From assembly GCA_002395405.1 (NCBI GenBank), contig DGWX01000034.1, positions 1-38,000 on the forward strand: DNA of 38,000 nt, read 5' to 3'. Made by a program: the position numbers and the translations under genes. Shown piece by piece: positions 11,964 to 20,627 of this stretch (position 1 is the first letter of the stretch; every line of letters starts with the position of its first letter). The notes below the pieces were generated by a model that was not told the DNA's origin, ran no database searches, and worked only from the letters and a program-made list of their open reading frames with translations. Source of the stretch: Christensenella sp. UBA4247. Its GTDB lineage: Bacteria > Bacillota > Clostridia > Christensenellales > CAG-1252.

Positions 11964-13274
11964 TTAAGCCCGCCTTTTTATGATTTCGAGAATTTTCGCA
12001 ACGGCTTCTTTCCCCTCGATCGTGGCGTCAAGAGGATACACGTGGTTTTGGTTTTCCCCTTCGATCCATTTTACGTTCGGAACGCATCTTTCGGTCAGCT
12101 TATCGTAAAGCAAAACGATATCCGGATAAAAAAGCTCTCGCGTTCCGACGAAGATCGTTACGTTTTTCAGGTCGGATACGTCCCCGTAAAGGGGAGAAAC
12201 GAGGGGGTCGGTCGGGGAGAGATCGCCTCTCCAAGCCGCGCCGGTGACGAGAGACATCGCCATCGTCAGCGAGGGATCCCGATCCTCGTAAGAGAGAAGG
12301 TCGGGGTTCGACATCGAAGTATCCACCCACGGAGAGAGCAGGATCAGCTCGTCCGGTTGCGCGTCCGACAGTTTTTCCGCGACCGCGAGGGCGTAACCGC
12401 CGCCGGCGCTGTCGCCCGAAAGGACGATCTTTTTCCCTTGGTTTTCTTCTCGGATCTTCCGAAAGAGGGAAAGCATATCGTTAAAGCTGTCCGAAACGGT
12501 GTAAGAGGGAGTAAGCGCGTAAGAGGGGAAAACGACCATCGTTCGGCTTTGCGTTGCGACTTCGTTTACGAAGGCAAAATGGGAAGAGCCGGCGTCGAAG
12601 GCGTAATATCCGCCGTGGATGAAAAAGAAGACGTTTTCATAGTCCGAATTCTCGTTTATGCAGTAATATTTCAGGTCGTTTAGTCGATATTCCCGAACTT
12701 CCGCGTCCGTTTTGGAAAGGTCGAAGGAAGGCTCTCTTTCGCCCGCTGCCAAAACGCTTTGCCAATAGGCGGCGACTTCTTCGTCGCTCATTTTGTTTGA
12801 GCGCAGGCGCATTTCTTTCAAAAGAGAACCGACGCTTCTGTGATAAGCAAGATGCGAAACCGACGCGAATCCGCCGATAAAAAGGACGGCCGCCGCAAAC
12901 ACGCCGAGGCAGGCGATCCCGATCGCGCGCTTTTTCGATCCGATTCGAATAACGGACAAAAAAGAAAAGACGAGGGCGCATATAAGAAACGCAAAGAAGG
13001 AGATTTCAGCGAGATAATAAAAGAGGTAGCGCTTCGAGATCAAAAAGATCACGGCGAACAAGGCGGCGGCGAAAAGGATCGCGCCCTTAAAAACGCGCGG
13101 GAAAGCGGACCCTTTCTCCCAAACGAAAAAGAGGGCGTAAAGCGCCGACGCAGCGAGCGCCAAAGAAAGCAAGAGCGTCAAATAATTGACGTAACGCATC
13201 GCGAGCGAAGAAAAAAGAAAAATCAAAACGAGAGAGGAATATTCGATCGATTTTCGGATTACGGTTTTATTCAT
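11964..13274 (-). CDS. Membrane-anchored alpha/beta hydrolase (acetylesterase/HSL type), 436 aa
   Basis: About five membrane segments occupy residues 10-140. The rest is an alpha/beta hydrolase of the hormone-sensitive-lipase type: the oxyanion motif HGGYY at H220, the nucleophile elbow GDSAGG with S289, and D384 and H411 as likely acid and base. It probably removes acyl or acetyl groups from a carbohydrate or lipid at the membrane; the side of the membrane is uncertain. The start at 13274 is chosen for its GAGGG site; a longer frame starts with GTG at 13304. It is the upstream partner of the PPC gene and lies downstream of the sialate esterase-like gene, about 70 bases away. Confidence 0.8.
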   Translation of the reverse strand: MNKTVIRKSIEYSSLVLIFLFSSLAMRYVNYLTLLLSLALAASALYALFFVWEKGSAFPRVFKGAILFAAALFAVIFLISKRYLFYYLAEISFFAFLICALVFSFLSVIRIGSKKRAIGIACLGVFAAAVLFIGGFASVSHLAYHRSVGSLLKEMRLRSNKMSDEEVAAYWQSVLAAGEREPSFDLSKTDAEVREYRLNDLKYYCINENSDYENVFFFIHGGYYAFDAGSSHFAFVNEVATQSRTMVVFPSYALTPSYTVSDSFNDMLSLFRKIREENQGKKIVLSGDSAGGGYALAVAEKLSDAQPDELILLSPWVDTSMSNPDLLSYEDRDPSLTMAMSLVTGAAWRGDLSPTDPLVSPLYGDVSDLKNVTIFVGTRELFYPDIVLLYDKLTERCVPNVKWIEGENQNHVYPLDATIEGKEAVAKILEIIKRRA

Positions 13275-13344
13275 ATCAGCTTGCCCTCGAAATAAAGATA
13301 ACACGAAAAGGGATCTTCTCGCAAGGGAATCCGCGCGCCGGGGA

Positions 13345-16236
13345 TCAACCTTTTAAGAGTTCCAGGTCGGAGAGAAGAAGGAAGTCGTTTTCGCCGCCGA
13401 CGTAGTCGATGAAATTGAACGCGACGCGCGTTACGCTTTCGCCCCCGTACGATATGCCGCTTCGCTTAAAAGAGGAAAGGGGGATCTCGAAATAACCTTC
13501 TTTTTTGGAAACGGAGTTTAGGTCGAAACTGTAATATTCGCCGTTCGCGCCGTGAAGCTGAACGATCGCGCCGCTTCCTTTGTAGCTGCCGAGATCCATA
13601 TAGAAGCGGAGAGAATCGTAACCTGCGAAGATCCCTTGCTCTGTGTTTACGATGCAATACAGCCAATCGCCTTTTTCGCGAATCGCGATCTTTACTGCGT
13701 TTTCCGCGCGGCTGAGTTCGAGATTGCCGTGTACCGCCATATTTTTCTTTACGAAGGATTGCAGCGCGCTCTCGCTTTTGAATGCGAACGTTTGGATCGT
13801 ATGGCGATCCACGCCGCCGATTTCGAATCCGCCGTTCTCCGCTTCTGTTTCTCCGAGTTCGTTCGAAGCGACGACATGTACGAAATAAGGGGTTCCGTCC
13901 CTTAAAATCGAGGCGTCAAAGGAAATCTCGTTGCGGTTTGTCTCGCCTTCCCAAACGGGATAAGCAAAATGCGCCCCGTCCTCGGATACGATCACGCGAT
14001 AAAGGGTCGTAAAAGCGGATTGGGAGAATCGAACGACGCATTCGTGCCCGTCGTTTCGCGCTTCTTCGATGGAAAACGCGGTCGGAGCCGTTCGCGGAAC
14101 GTCCACAAAACGGAATCCGAGAACGGTAACGGAAGCGGCGCGCGGCGCGCGGATCATAACTTCGACGCTCGCGACCTTTTGATAATCGATGATCCCGTCT
14201 TTTTTGTTATAAACGCAGATAAGATCGAGCGTGGAGGCGGTGATCTCTTTTTCGCCCGTAAAGTCGTCCTTGATCTCGTACGCCCAGATCTCGCCCGATC
14301 CTTCCACGATGCGGAAAAAGACGCTTGCGCCCGAGCCGCTGCCTACGAGGCGGAAGGAGACGCCCCATTCTTCGAACCCGATCGCGCCGTATTTGGGAAG
14401 AGAGATCGAGCCGAAATCCTTTCCGTCGTCCGCTTTCGAGATCAAAAGACCCCTTTCTCCCGAAACGTTGATCGCGCGATAGCTCATCTCGGAACCGTCC
14501 GGGTGCCGGTTGTAGCTCGCGTTTTCCGAATAATCGAGGAGATCGATATTGCGATTGTACTCGTCCGTACGGAAGGGACTCATCAAAAATCCGTCTTTAT
14601 TGTAAAGATTCAGGAAAGGACTCTTCGAAAACCCGTACTTGATGTATTTCGGTTCGGAAACGAGGTCGGACGAAACCACGATCGTTTCGCCTTGTACGGA
14701 GGCGGCGGCTTCGTAATACTTGCCGTCTTCTCCCGCGAGAAGGAAGCCGCGGATCGCCTCTCCGTTCGAGGTCAATCCGTCTCCGTTTTTGACCAGGATC
14801 GTAACCTCGTTTCCGTTGACGGAATGGGAGAGATAGGTCGGGCCTTGCGGCAGATAGTTTTCCCCGTAAACGGTGGAGAGGACGGATTTCGAAAGACGCT
14901 CGGCGATATAGCGCTTATGGACGGGGTGAATGTCCGCCGGGTCGCCGTCGTCGCAGGTGGCGATCAAATAGGCGTTCTCGTCCTCTTCGGCAACTTTGAA
15001 TTGCGATTCCCGAACGAAGGAAAAGTCGTAAGGGTTGCCGCTGTCGCCGTCATAAACGGGTAGCTGAACGATATAAAAGGGGAGATCGCTCTTTTTGAAA
15101 AGCGCGCGCCAGTTCGCAAGGAGCGCCGTTAAGAGCCCTTTATAGGAGATCCCCGCCGCCGCGTTGTTACATCCCTGATACCAAACGACGCCCGTAAATT
15201 CCGCGTTTTTGAGGGGATATATTTTCGCGTTATAATGAACGTTTTTATAAGCTAAATCGCCGTCGTAATAGTCTTTGCCGATCCAGGAGGCGATGTTCGT
15301 ATTTCCCTTGGTCGCGCAAACGATCCCGACGGGAACGCCTTTTTCCGAAAGCGCTTTCCCGAGCATCGATCCGAGCATAAAGGAGATCGCGGAATAGTTT
15401 TCGTACTCTTTTCCCTTTTCGGAAACGCGGAACCACTCTCCGCCTTTGACCTTGTCAAGCGGCTCGCTCGCCGTGTTTTCGAGATCCATTTTGAAGAAGC
15501 GGACGTCGTGGCGGATCGCCTCGGAAACGTCTTCTTCCGCGCAGTCGGACTGTAATACCGTTCTTTGAATATTGGACTGACCGCTGACGAGATACACGTC
15601 GCCCACGAGGACGTCTTGCAAAACGAGTTTTTTCTCTTTCAAGAGGCGGAGCTCGAAATCGGACGGGATTTTGTTCTTCTCCTGCGGGGGCAAGGAAAGG
15701 GAAAACGCTCCTTCGCCGTCCGAAATTGCGTAATGGCGCGCGCCGAGAAATTCCGCCGTAACGAGAGTGTTCGCGCGGGTTTTTCCCTCTATGGTGATCG
15801 CGCGCCCTCTCTGCAACACCATATGCGAAGCATAGGGGTCGCAAAGGGAGATGCTCGCCGCGGAAAGGGGCGAAACGCTCTCGCTCTCCGCGGTTTCGAA
15901 GGAAACGGCCGCCGACGTGCCGCTTTTCTCTCCCTTGATCGAAAGACGATATTTCGCGCCGGCGTCCAAACTCTCCGAAAGCTCGAAATGCGCTTCCGTT
16001 ACCCTTTCTTCCAAGCGGTCGTCATCGCCTTCTTTCGTCAACACGACAAAAAAGGACGGGTCGTTTTTCGGGTTTTCCCAGTCGAAAGCGGGATTGATCG
16101 CCGTTTTGCCGCCGATCATTCCGCGGATCGTAATTTCTCCCTCTTGCATAGATGCCTCCTTTTCGGCGCAGCCGCCGAGCGCGATCAAGCAAAGAGCGAC
16201 GGAAAGTATCAGCAAGAAAGAAAAGAACTTTTTCAT
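13345..16236 (-). CDS. Sialate O-acetylesterase-like lipoprotein, 963 aa
   Basis: A lipoprotein signal ends at C23 (LIALGGC). A beta-rich region (30-210) leads into an SGNH/SASA esterase domain: GQSN with nucleophile S221, GNTNIASW near 311-318, WYQGCNN at 352-358 (usually WYQGE in the family), and DIHPVHK at 435-441 with the catalytic Asp/His. Residues 560-745 look like a carbohydrate-binding module, a fibronectin III-like domain follows (about 745-840), and another jelly-roll-like region ends the protein. It probably sits on the outer membrane face and removes O-acetyl groups from host or plant glycans. The start at 16236 has a TGAGG site. Promoter at 16299-16327. Confidence 0.85.
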   Translation of the reverse strand: MKKFFSFLLILSVALCLIALGGCAEKEASMQEGEITIRGMIGGKTAINPAFDWENPKNDPSFFVVLTKEGDDDRLEERVTEAHFELSESLDAGAKYRLSIKGEKSGTSAAVSFETAESESVSPLSAASISLCDPYASHMVLQRGRAITIEGKTRANTLVTAEFLGARHYAISDGEGAFSLSLPPQEKNKIPSDFELRLLKEKKLVLQDVLVGDVYLVSGQSNIQRTVLQSDCAEEDVSEAIRHDVRFFKMDLENTASEPLDKVKGGEWFRVSEKGKEYENYSAISFMLGSMLGKALSEKGVPVGIVCATKGNTNIASWIGKDYYDGDLAYKNVHYNAKIYPLKNAEFTGVVWYQGCNNAAAGISYKGLLTALLANWRALFKKSDLPFYIVQLPVYDGDSGNPYDFSFVRESQFKVAEEDENAYLIATCDDGDPADIHPVHKRYIAERLSKSVLSTVYGENYLPQGPTYLSHSVNGNEVTILVKNGDGLTSNGEAIRGFLLAGEDGKYYEAAASVQGETIVVSSDLVSEPKYIKYGFSKSPFLNLYNKDGFLMSPFRTDEYNRNIDLLDYSENASYNRHPDGSEMSYRAINVSGERGLLISKADDGKDFGSISLPKYGAIGFEEWGVSFRLVGSGSGASVFFRIVEGSGEIWAYEIKDDFTGEKEITASTLDLICVYNKKDGIIDYQKVASVEVMIRAPRAASVTVLGFRFVDVPRTAPTAFSIEEARNDGHECVVRFSQSAFTTLYRVIVSEDGAHFAYPVWEGETNRNEISFDASILRDGTPYFVHVVASNELGETEAENGGFEIGGVDRHTIQTFAFKSESALQSFVKKNMAVHGNLELSRAENAVKIAIREKGDWLYCIVNTEQGIFAGYDSLRFYMDLGSYKGSGAIVQLHGANGEYYSFDLNSVSKKEGYFEIPLSSFKRSGISYGGESVTRVAFNFIDYVGGENDFLLLSDLELLKG

Positions 16237-16271
16237 AATTACCTCACAATCTGACAAGCGCCGACGCGCCG

Positions 16272-16327
16272 CGATCGGAACGCCTTCCGATCGTTTATAC
16301 TATACCCTTTTTTCGCGCGCTTTTCAA
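16272..16327 (-). promoter_or_regulatory. Promoter and operator-like palindrome of the esterase gene
   Basis: On the minus strand TTGAAA (16322-16327), 17 bases, TATAGT (16299-16304). Directly downstream a perfect 9-base inverted repeat, CGATCGGAA and TTCCGATCG around CGCC (16272-16293), covers about +6 to +28. It could be a repressor operator or a 5' hairpin in the message. Confidence 0.6.
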
Positions 16328-16343
16328 GACGGGAAGGAAAGAT

Positions 16344-16384
16344 CGGAAAAAATATTCGGAAAAAATATTCGGAAAAAAATATTC
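16344..16384 (+). repeat. Tandem 13-base repeat
   Basis: CGGAAAAAATATT occurs three times in a row (16344-16356, 16357-16369, 16370-16384, the last with extra bases), and a fourth similar copy stands near 16458. It lies between two divergent promoters. Simple A/T-rich direct repeats can act as upstream promoter elements; no more can be said. Confidence 0.6.
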
Positions 16385-16492
16385 GGCGAAAGAGAAGGGC
16401 GGATCGTTTTCGGACAATATATTATAGTAACGCGCGCACGCGAATTTTGGCAGATTTCGGAAAAAATATTTTACGCAAGTTCGCGTATTCGT

Positions 16493-16521
16493 TTGACAGA
16501 GCGTGAAAGATATATTACAAT
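16493..16521 (+). promoter_or_regulatory. Promoter of the purine operon
   Basis: Perfect TTGACA (16493-16498), 17 bases, TACAAT (16516-16521); start near 16528, just before the riboswitch. Confidence 0.8.
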
Positions 16522-16540
16522 AAAACCAACAAAAGAATAT

Positions 16541-16610
16541 TGCCGATATAATCAAGGATGAATGGCCCTTGAGTTTCTACCGCACAGCCAAAAGTGCGAC
16601 TATTGGTCAG
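16541..16610 (+). promoter_or_regulatory. Guanine-class purine riboswitch
   Basis: The aptamer has every landmark: TATAATC, P2 CAAGG/CCTTG with an L2 ending in GG, the J2/3 signature AGTTTCTACC, P3 GCAC/GTGC with CC in its loop (able to pair with the L2 GG), and GACTAT before the P1 3' strand. The C in GACTAT corresponds to C74 of the B. subtilis xpt riboswitch, which selects guanine/hypoxanthine over adenine. Ligand binding should favour the terminator at 16657-16687 and turn off the operon. Confidence 0.95.
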
Positions 16611-16656
16611 CTGTAACGCGTATCTCGATCGCGTTGCGGTTTTGGTAGTTATTGGC

Positions 16657-16687
16657 AAGCAAGTTAAAAGTTTTAACTTGCTTTTTC
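16657..16687 (+). terminator. Riboswitch-controlled terminator
   Basis: AAGCAAGTTAAA and TTTAACTTGCTT form a perfect 12-base stem around AGT, followed by T residues. TATTGGCAA at 16650-16658 can pair with the 5' strand of P1 (TTGCCGATA, 16540-16548), a possible alternative fold when no guanine is bound. Confidence 0.9.
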
Positions 16688-16722
16688 GTTTTCTTTTGCG
16701 GGCCGACGAGCGAAGCGATGCT

Positions 16723-17292
16723 ATGAAACTACTGGAAGAAAAAATTCTGAAAGAAGGCAAAGTTTTAGACGGAGACATTTTGAAGGTGGACGGCTTTTTG
16801 AACCACCGGTTGGACGTCGCGCTTCTTGCCGCGCTCGGCAGCGATATTGCGCAAAAATTCAAAGACGCGGGCGCGACCATGATCCTGACCGTGGAGTCGT
16901 CGGGCATCGCCTTGGCTTTTGCGGCGGCGGAGTGTATGGGGCTCCCCGTGCTCGTTGCGAAAAAACACAGATCTTTGAACATATCGGACGGAGTGTACGC
17001 TTCGCCCGTATTTTCTTATACCCATAAAACGGAGAACAACGTCGTCGTTTCCAAAGAATATCTCGGCGCGGGCGAAAAAGTCTTGATCGTGGACGATTTT
17101 CTCGCGAGCGGCAACGCGGCTCTCGGGCTTCTTTCTCTTCTCTCCCAAGCGGGCGCGGAAGCGGTCGGATTTGCGGCGGCGGTCGAGAAAGAGTATCAAG
17201 GCGGCAGGGCGCTGATCGAAAAGAAGGGCGTCTCCGTTTATTCTCTCGCGCGGATCAAAGAAATGAGCGCGGGAACGATTGTTTTTGATTAA
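16723..17292 (+). CDS. xpt: Xanthine phosphoribosyltransferase, 189 aa
   Basis: It converts xanthine and PRPP to XMP in the cytoplasm. The sequence follows the family from the first residue: MKLLEEKILKEGKVL, VDGFLNHRLD, LTVESSGIA, and the PRPP-binding loop VLIVDDFLASGNA. The length (189 aa) equals the known enzymes. The start at 16723 is chosen because the protein begins there like its relatives; an in-frame codon at 16594 lies inside the riboswitch. An ATG two codons earlier in another frame stops at once. The ribosome site is weak. The gene is under the guanine riboswitch and is followed after 28 bases by the purine transporter genes, forming a salvage and uptake operon. Confidence 0.95.
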   Translation: MKLLEEKILKEGKVLDGDILKVDGFLNHRLDVALLAALGSDIAQKFKDAGATMILTVESSGIALAFAAAECMGLPVLVAKKHRSLNISDGVYASPVFSYTHKTENNVVVSKEYLGAGEKVLIVDDFLASGNAALGLLSLLSQAGAEAVGFAAAVEKEYQGGRALIEKKGVSVYSLARIKEMSAGTIVFD

Positions 17293-17320
17293 ATTTGCCG
17301 AAAGGCAGGGAGGTAATAAA

Positions 17321-18604
17321 ATGAAAAAACTTATCACCATCATTATGGCGCTTGCGCTCGTCGCGGCTGTCGCAATCGGAATGGTCGCTTGTAACAAAGA
17401 CGGCGACGCCGAAATCAAGCAGCTGAATATGAACGGAGTTAAGACGGATCTGACCGTCGGAACGGAGAACGCCGGATCCCCCATCGCGATCAGCGCGATC
17501 AAGGTCGGCCTCATCACGCTTCACGATGAGAACTCCACCTACGACAAGAACTTCATCGACGCGTTCAAGGCCGCAACTGCCGAGCTCGGCATTCCCTCGT
17601 CGAACGTCATCATCAAGAGCGGCGTAGACGAGACGGACGCTTGCTACGAGACCGCCGTTGACCTCGTTGACCAAGGCTGCAACCTGATCTTTGCGGATTC
17701 CTTCGGACACGAGTCCTTTATGCTCCAAGCGGCGCAAGAATTCCCCAACGTTCAATTCTGCCACGCGACCGGCACCAAGGCGCACACCGCCGGCGTCCAG
17801 AATTACCACAACGCGTTCGCGTCCATCTATGAAGGCCGTTACCTCGCCGGCGTCGCCGCAGGTATGAAGCTGAACGAAATGATCCAGGCGGGAACCATTA
17901 CGGCAAACCAAGCTCTTATGGGTTACGTCGGCGCTTGGCCGTATGCGGAAGTTAAATCCGGTTACACCTCTTTCTATCTCGGCGCGAAGAGCGTTTGCCC
18001 CACCGTTAAGATGCAAGTTAAATTCACGAACTCCTGGTACGACGAAGCTGCCGAGAGCGAGACCGCGAGCTACTTGATCAGCAACGGCTGCAAATTGATC
18101 AGCCAACACGCCGACTCTTACGGCGCTCCTTCCGCTTGCGAACAAGCCGGTGTTCCCAACGTTTCTTACAACGGTTCCACCGAGGCGTCCTGCCCCAACA
18201 CCTTCATCGTTTCTTCCCGTATCAACTGGGCTCCTTACTACACCTATGCGATCAACTGCGTCGTAGCGGGCAAGAAGATCGCGGCGGATTGGTGCGGCAC
18301 GATCGCTACCGGTTCCGTTGAACTGACCGCGTTCGGCGCGACGGCGACCGCGGCAGGCACCGCTCAAAAAGTGGAAGAAGTAATGGCGAAGCTCCAAGCG
18401 ACGGACAGCACGAAGATCAACGTGTTCGACGCTTCCACCTTCACCGTTGGCGGAAAGACCTTGGAAGAGTATGTCGCGGACGTTGACGATATGGGCGATT
18501 TCGTTCCCGAGACCAACGTTATCATCGACGGCGTCTTCTATGAGTCCATCGGCCGCAGCGCTCCTTACTTCGATATCAACATCGACGGTATCACCCTTTT
18601 GTAA
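17321..18604 (+). CDS. BMP-family purine nucleoside-binding lipoprotein of an ABC transporter, 427 aa
   Basis: The protein has a lipoprotein signal (MKKLITIIMALALVAAVAIG, then MVAC). The mature part is a periplasmic-binding fold of the Bmp/Med type: KVGLITLHDENSTYDKNF, FADSFGHES, GRYLAGVAAG, GYVGAWPYAEV and VSYNGSTEA. Members bind guanosine, adenosine or other nucleosides and pass them to the membrane permeases. The riboswitch and xpt neighbour support a purine ligand. GGGAGG precedes the ATG. Codon choice is much more biased toward C-ending and AAG codons than in neighbouring genes, as expected for a very highly expressed binding protein. A hairpin at 18635-18664 separates it from the ATPase gene. 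Confidence 0.92.
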   Translation: MKKLITIIMALALVAAVAIGMVACNKDGDAEIKQLNMNGVKTDLTVGTENAGSPIAISAIKVGLITLHDENSTYDKNFIDAFKAATAELGIPSSNVIIKSGVDETDACYETAVDLVDQGCNLIFADSFGHESFMLQAAQEFPNVQFCHATGTKAHTAGVQNYHNAFASIYEGRYLAGVAAGMKLNEMIQAGTITANQALMGYVGAWPYAEVKSGYTSFYLGAKSVCPTVKMQVKFTNSWYDEAAESETASYLISNGCKLISQHADSYGAPSACEQAGVPNVSYNGSTEASCPNTFIVSSRINWAPYYTYAINCVVAGKKIAADWCGTIATGSVELTAFGATATAAGTAQKVEEVMAKLQATDSTKINVFDASTFTVGGKTLEEYVADVDDMGDFVPETNVIIDGVFYESIGRSAPYFDINIDGITLL

Positions 18605-18634
18605 TTCATAGAATCCAATAAGAAAAAACAACCT

Positions 18635-18664
18635 AAGGCGGAGTGCTTCGCGGCGCTCCGCCTT
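18635..18664 (+). other. Intercistronic hairpin
   Basis: AAGGCGGAG and CTCCGCCTT form a perfect 9-base G+C-rich stem behind the binding-protein gene. There is no long T-tract, so it is more likely an mRNA-stabilising or partly terminating element that keeps the binding protein in excess over the membrane parts. Confidence 0.55.
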
Positions 18665-18692
18665 ACCCGCTTTACGGACAGGAGGAATCGAC

Positions 18693-20627
18693 GTGGACAA
18701 ACCCATCGCGATCGAACTAAAACATATAACCAAAACTTTCGGAGCGAAAGTCGTTGCGAATAAAGACGTAACGATGGATCTTCGAAAGGGCGAGATCCTT
18801 TCCATTCTCGGAGAGAACGGAAGCGGAAAAACGACCTTGATGAATATGCTTGCCGGTATTTATTATCCGGACGAAGGCAAGATCTTCGTAAACGGAGAGG
18901 AAGCCACGATCAAAAATCCGAAAGACGCGTTTCGCTATAAGATCGGAATGATCCATCAGCATTTCAAGCTCGTGGACGTTTTTACGGCGGCGGATAACGT
19001 TATTTTGGGCGAAAAAATGCCCGAGTACAGCGTCAGAAAGGAATACTCTCGCTTACAAAAAAAATATTCCGAGCAATTTCGCGAGATCCGCTCGCAAGAA
19101 AAAGACTATATCGAGAAAGGCGGAAAACGCTTTTCCAAAGAACACGACGATTTGATCCGCAAGGAAGCGCGCATCGTAACCCGCGCGGCGATCCATATGG
19201 GTTCGCTTGGCTGGATCAAACTTTGGAAACACGCGAAGTTCAACCATCTTTCCCGTTACAGAGTGCAAACCCTGCAAAAAATCGTGGATACCTATGGGTT
19301 TGAGCTCGATTTAAGTAAGAAAATATACGAGATGTCCGTTTCCGAGAAACAGACGGTCGAAATCATAAAAGTATTGTATCGCGGCGCGGACGTTCTTATT
19401 TTGGACGAGCCGACCGCCGTTTTAACGCCGCAAGAGATCAAAAAGCTCTTCGACGTTTTAAGGAAGATGCGCGAAAACGGGAAATCCATCGTTATCATTA
19501 CGCACAAGCTCAACGAAGTTATGGAGATCTCCGATCGCGTGGCGGTGCTTCGCAAGGGCGAACACATCGCGACGGTGCTTACTTCCGAAACGAACGAAAA
19601 GCAACTGACCGAAATGATGGTCGGGAAGAAGGTGGATCTCAATATAGACAGAAAAGATCCCGTGGATCCCAAACCCCGCCTCTTTATCAGCCATATGACC
19701 GTTCTCAATAAAGATGGCAGACGCGCGGTGGACGACGTTTCCTTTACCATAAACGGAGGCGAGATCCTCGGTATCGCGGGCATTTCGGGCAACGGGCAGA
19801 AGGAACTTCTCGAAGGGATCGCCGGGTTGCAAAAAGTACAAAACGGAGAGGTCATATTCCATAACCCCAAGAAGGATAAGCCCGTTACGTTCTATCACAA
19901 GAGTTTGAAGAAGATCAAAGCGATGGCGGAAGAAGGATTCTTCCATTATCCGAACGGAGAAAAGGTCGATCTCAAAGGCAAAAAGAAAAAAGAGATCGTT
20001 CGATTGGTAAACGAAGAACAGATCCTCTTTTACGAAGACGAGATCATCAACTTAAAGCATAAATCTCCGCGCGAGATCCAGCAGCTCGGGATCAAGCTTT
20101 CCTTCGTTCCCGAAGATCGCCTGAATATGGGGCTTGTCGGCAATATGAGCATCGTGGACAATATGGCTCTCAGAAGCTATCGCAAGGGAAGATCCATATT
20201 CGTAAACAAGAAAAAACCGAAGAGTCTCGCCGATAAAGTCATTCAGGAACTCGAAGTCGTAACCCCGAGCGATATGACGCCCGTCAGAAGGCTTTCGGGC
20301 GGAAACGTTCAAAAAGTTCTCGTCGGCCGCGAGATCTCCTCGTCGCCGAAGGTCCTTATGGCGGCGTATCCGGTCAGAGGCCTTGACATCAATTCTTCCT
20401 ATTTGATCTATAACCTTTTGAACCGTCAGAAGGAAAAGAACGTGGCGGTCGTATTCGTTGGCGAAGATCTGGACGTTTTGCTCGCTTTATCCGATCGTAT
20501 CCTCGTCCTCAGCGGCGGAAAGGTCGCGGGGATCGTGGACGCAAGGAGCGTAACGAAGGAAGAAGTCGGACTTATGATGACGAAGAAACAAGAAGAAACG
20601 GAAAAGGAGGAAACGGAAAATGCGTAA
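18693..20627 (+). CDS. Purine nucleoside ABC transporter ATPase (two ABC domains), 644 aa
   Basis: Domain 1 has Walker A GENGSGKTT (40-48), a Q-loop in MIHQHF, a degenerate signature (MSVSEKQ near 214-220) and Walker B LILDEP (235-240). Domain 2 has a degenerate P-loop (GISGNGQKE), a full LSGGN signature and VLMAAYPVRGLD, where the Walker B glutamate is absent, as usual in this family (RbsA/NupO/YufO type). The protein is about 130 residues longer than the usual 510. A charged insertion of roughly 70-80 residues (about 110-190) lies in domain 1 and a second of about 60 residues in domain 2. GTG start with GGAGGA six bases upstream. The end overlaps the next gene by 8 bases. Confidence 0.92.
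   Translation: MDKPIAIELKHITKTFGAKVVANKDVTMDLRKGEILSILGENGSGKTTLMNMLAGIYYPDEGKIFVNGEEATIKNPKDAFRYKIGMIHQHFKLVDVFTAADNVILGEKMPEYSVRKEYSRLQKKYSEQFREIRSQEKDYIEKGGKRFSKEHDDLIRKEARIVTRAAIHMGSLGWIKLWKHAKFNHLSRYRVQTLQKIVDTYGFELDLSKKIYEMSVSEKQTVEIIKVLYRGADVLILDEPTAVLTPQEIKKLFDVLRKMRENGKSIVIITHKLNEVMEISDRVAVLRKGEHIATVLTSETNEKQLTEMMVGKKVDLNIDRKDPVDPKPRLFISHMTVLNKDGRRAVDDVSFTINGGEILGIAGISGNGQKELLEGIAGLQKVQNGEVIFHNPKKDKPVTFYHKSLKKIKAMAEEGFFHYPNGEKVDLKGKKKKEIVRLVNEEQILFYEDEIINLKHKSPREIQQLGIKLSFVPEDRLNMGLVGNMSIVDNMALRSYRKGRSIFVNKKKPKSLADKVIQELEVVTPSDMTPVRRLSGGNVQKVLVGREISSSPKVLMAAYPVRGLDINSSYLIYNLLNRQKEKNVAVVFVGEDLDVLLALSDRILVLSGGKVAGIVDARSVTKEEVGLMMTKKQEETEKEETENA

Noticed and set aside
13969..15063. 364-codon rightward frame antisense to the sialate esterase-like gene
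   Set aside because: Shadow of the real gene; rich in Arg/Asp/Val repeats typical of reversed codons.
16594..16722. Longer N-terminus of xpt
   Set aside because: It would be encoded by the riboswitch and terminator; the protein family begins at 16723.
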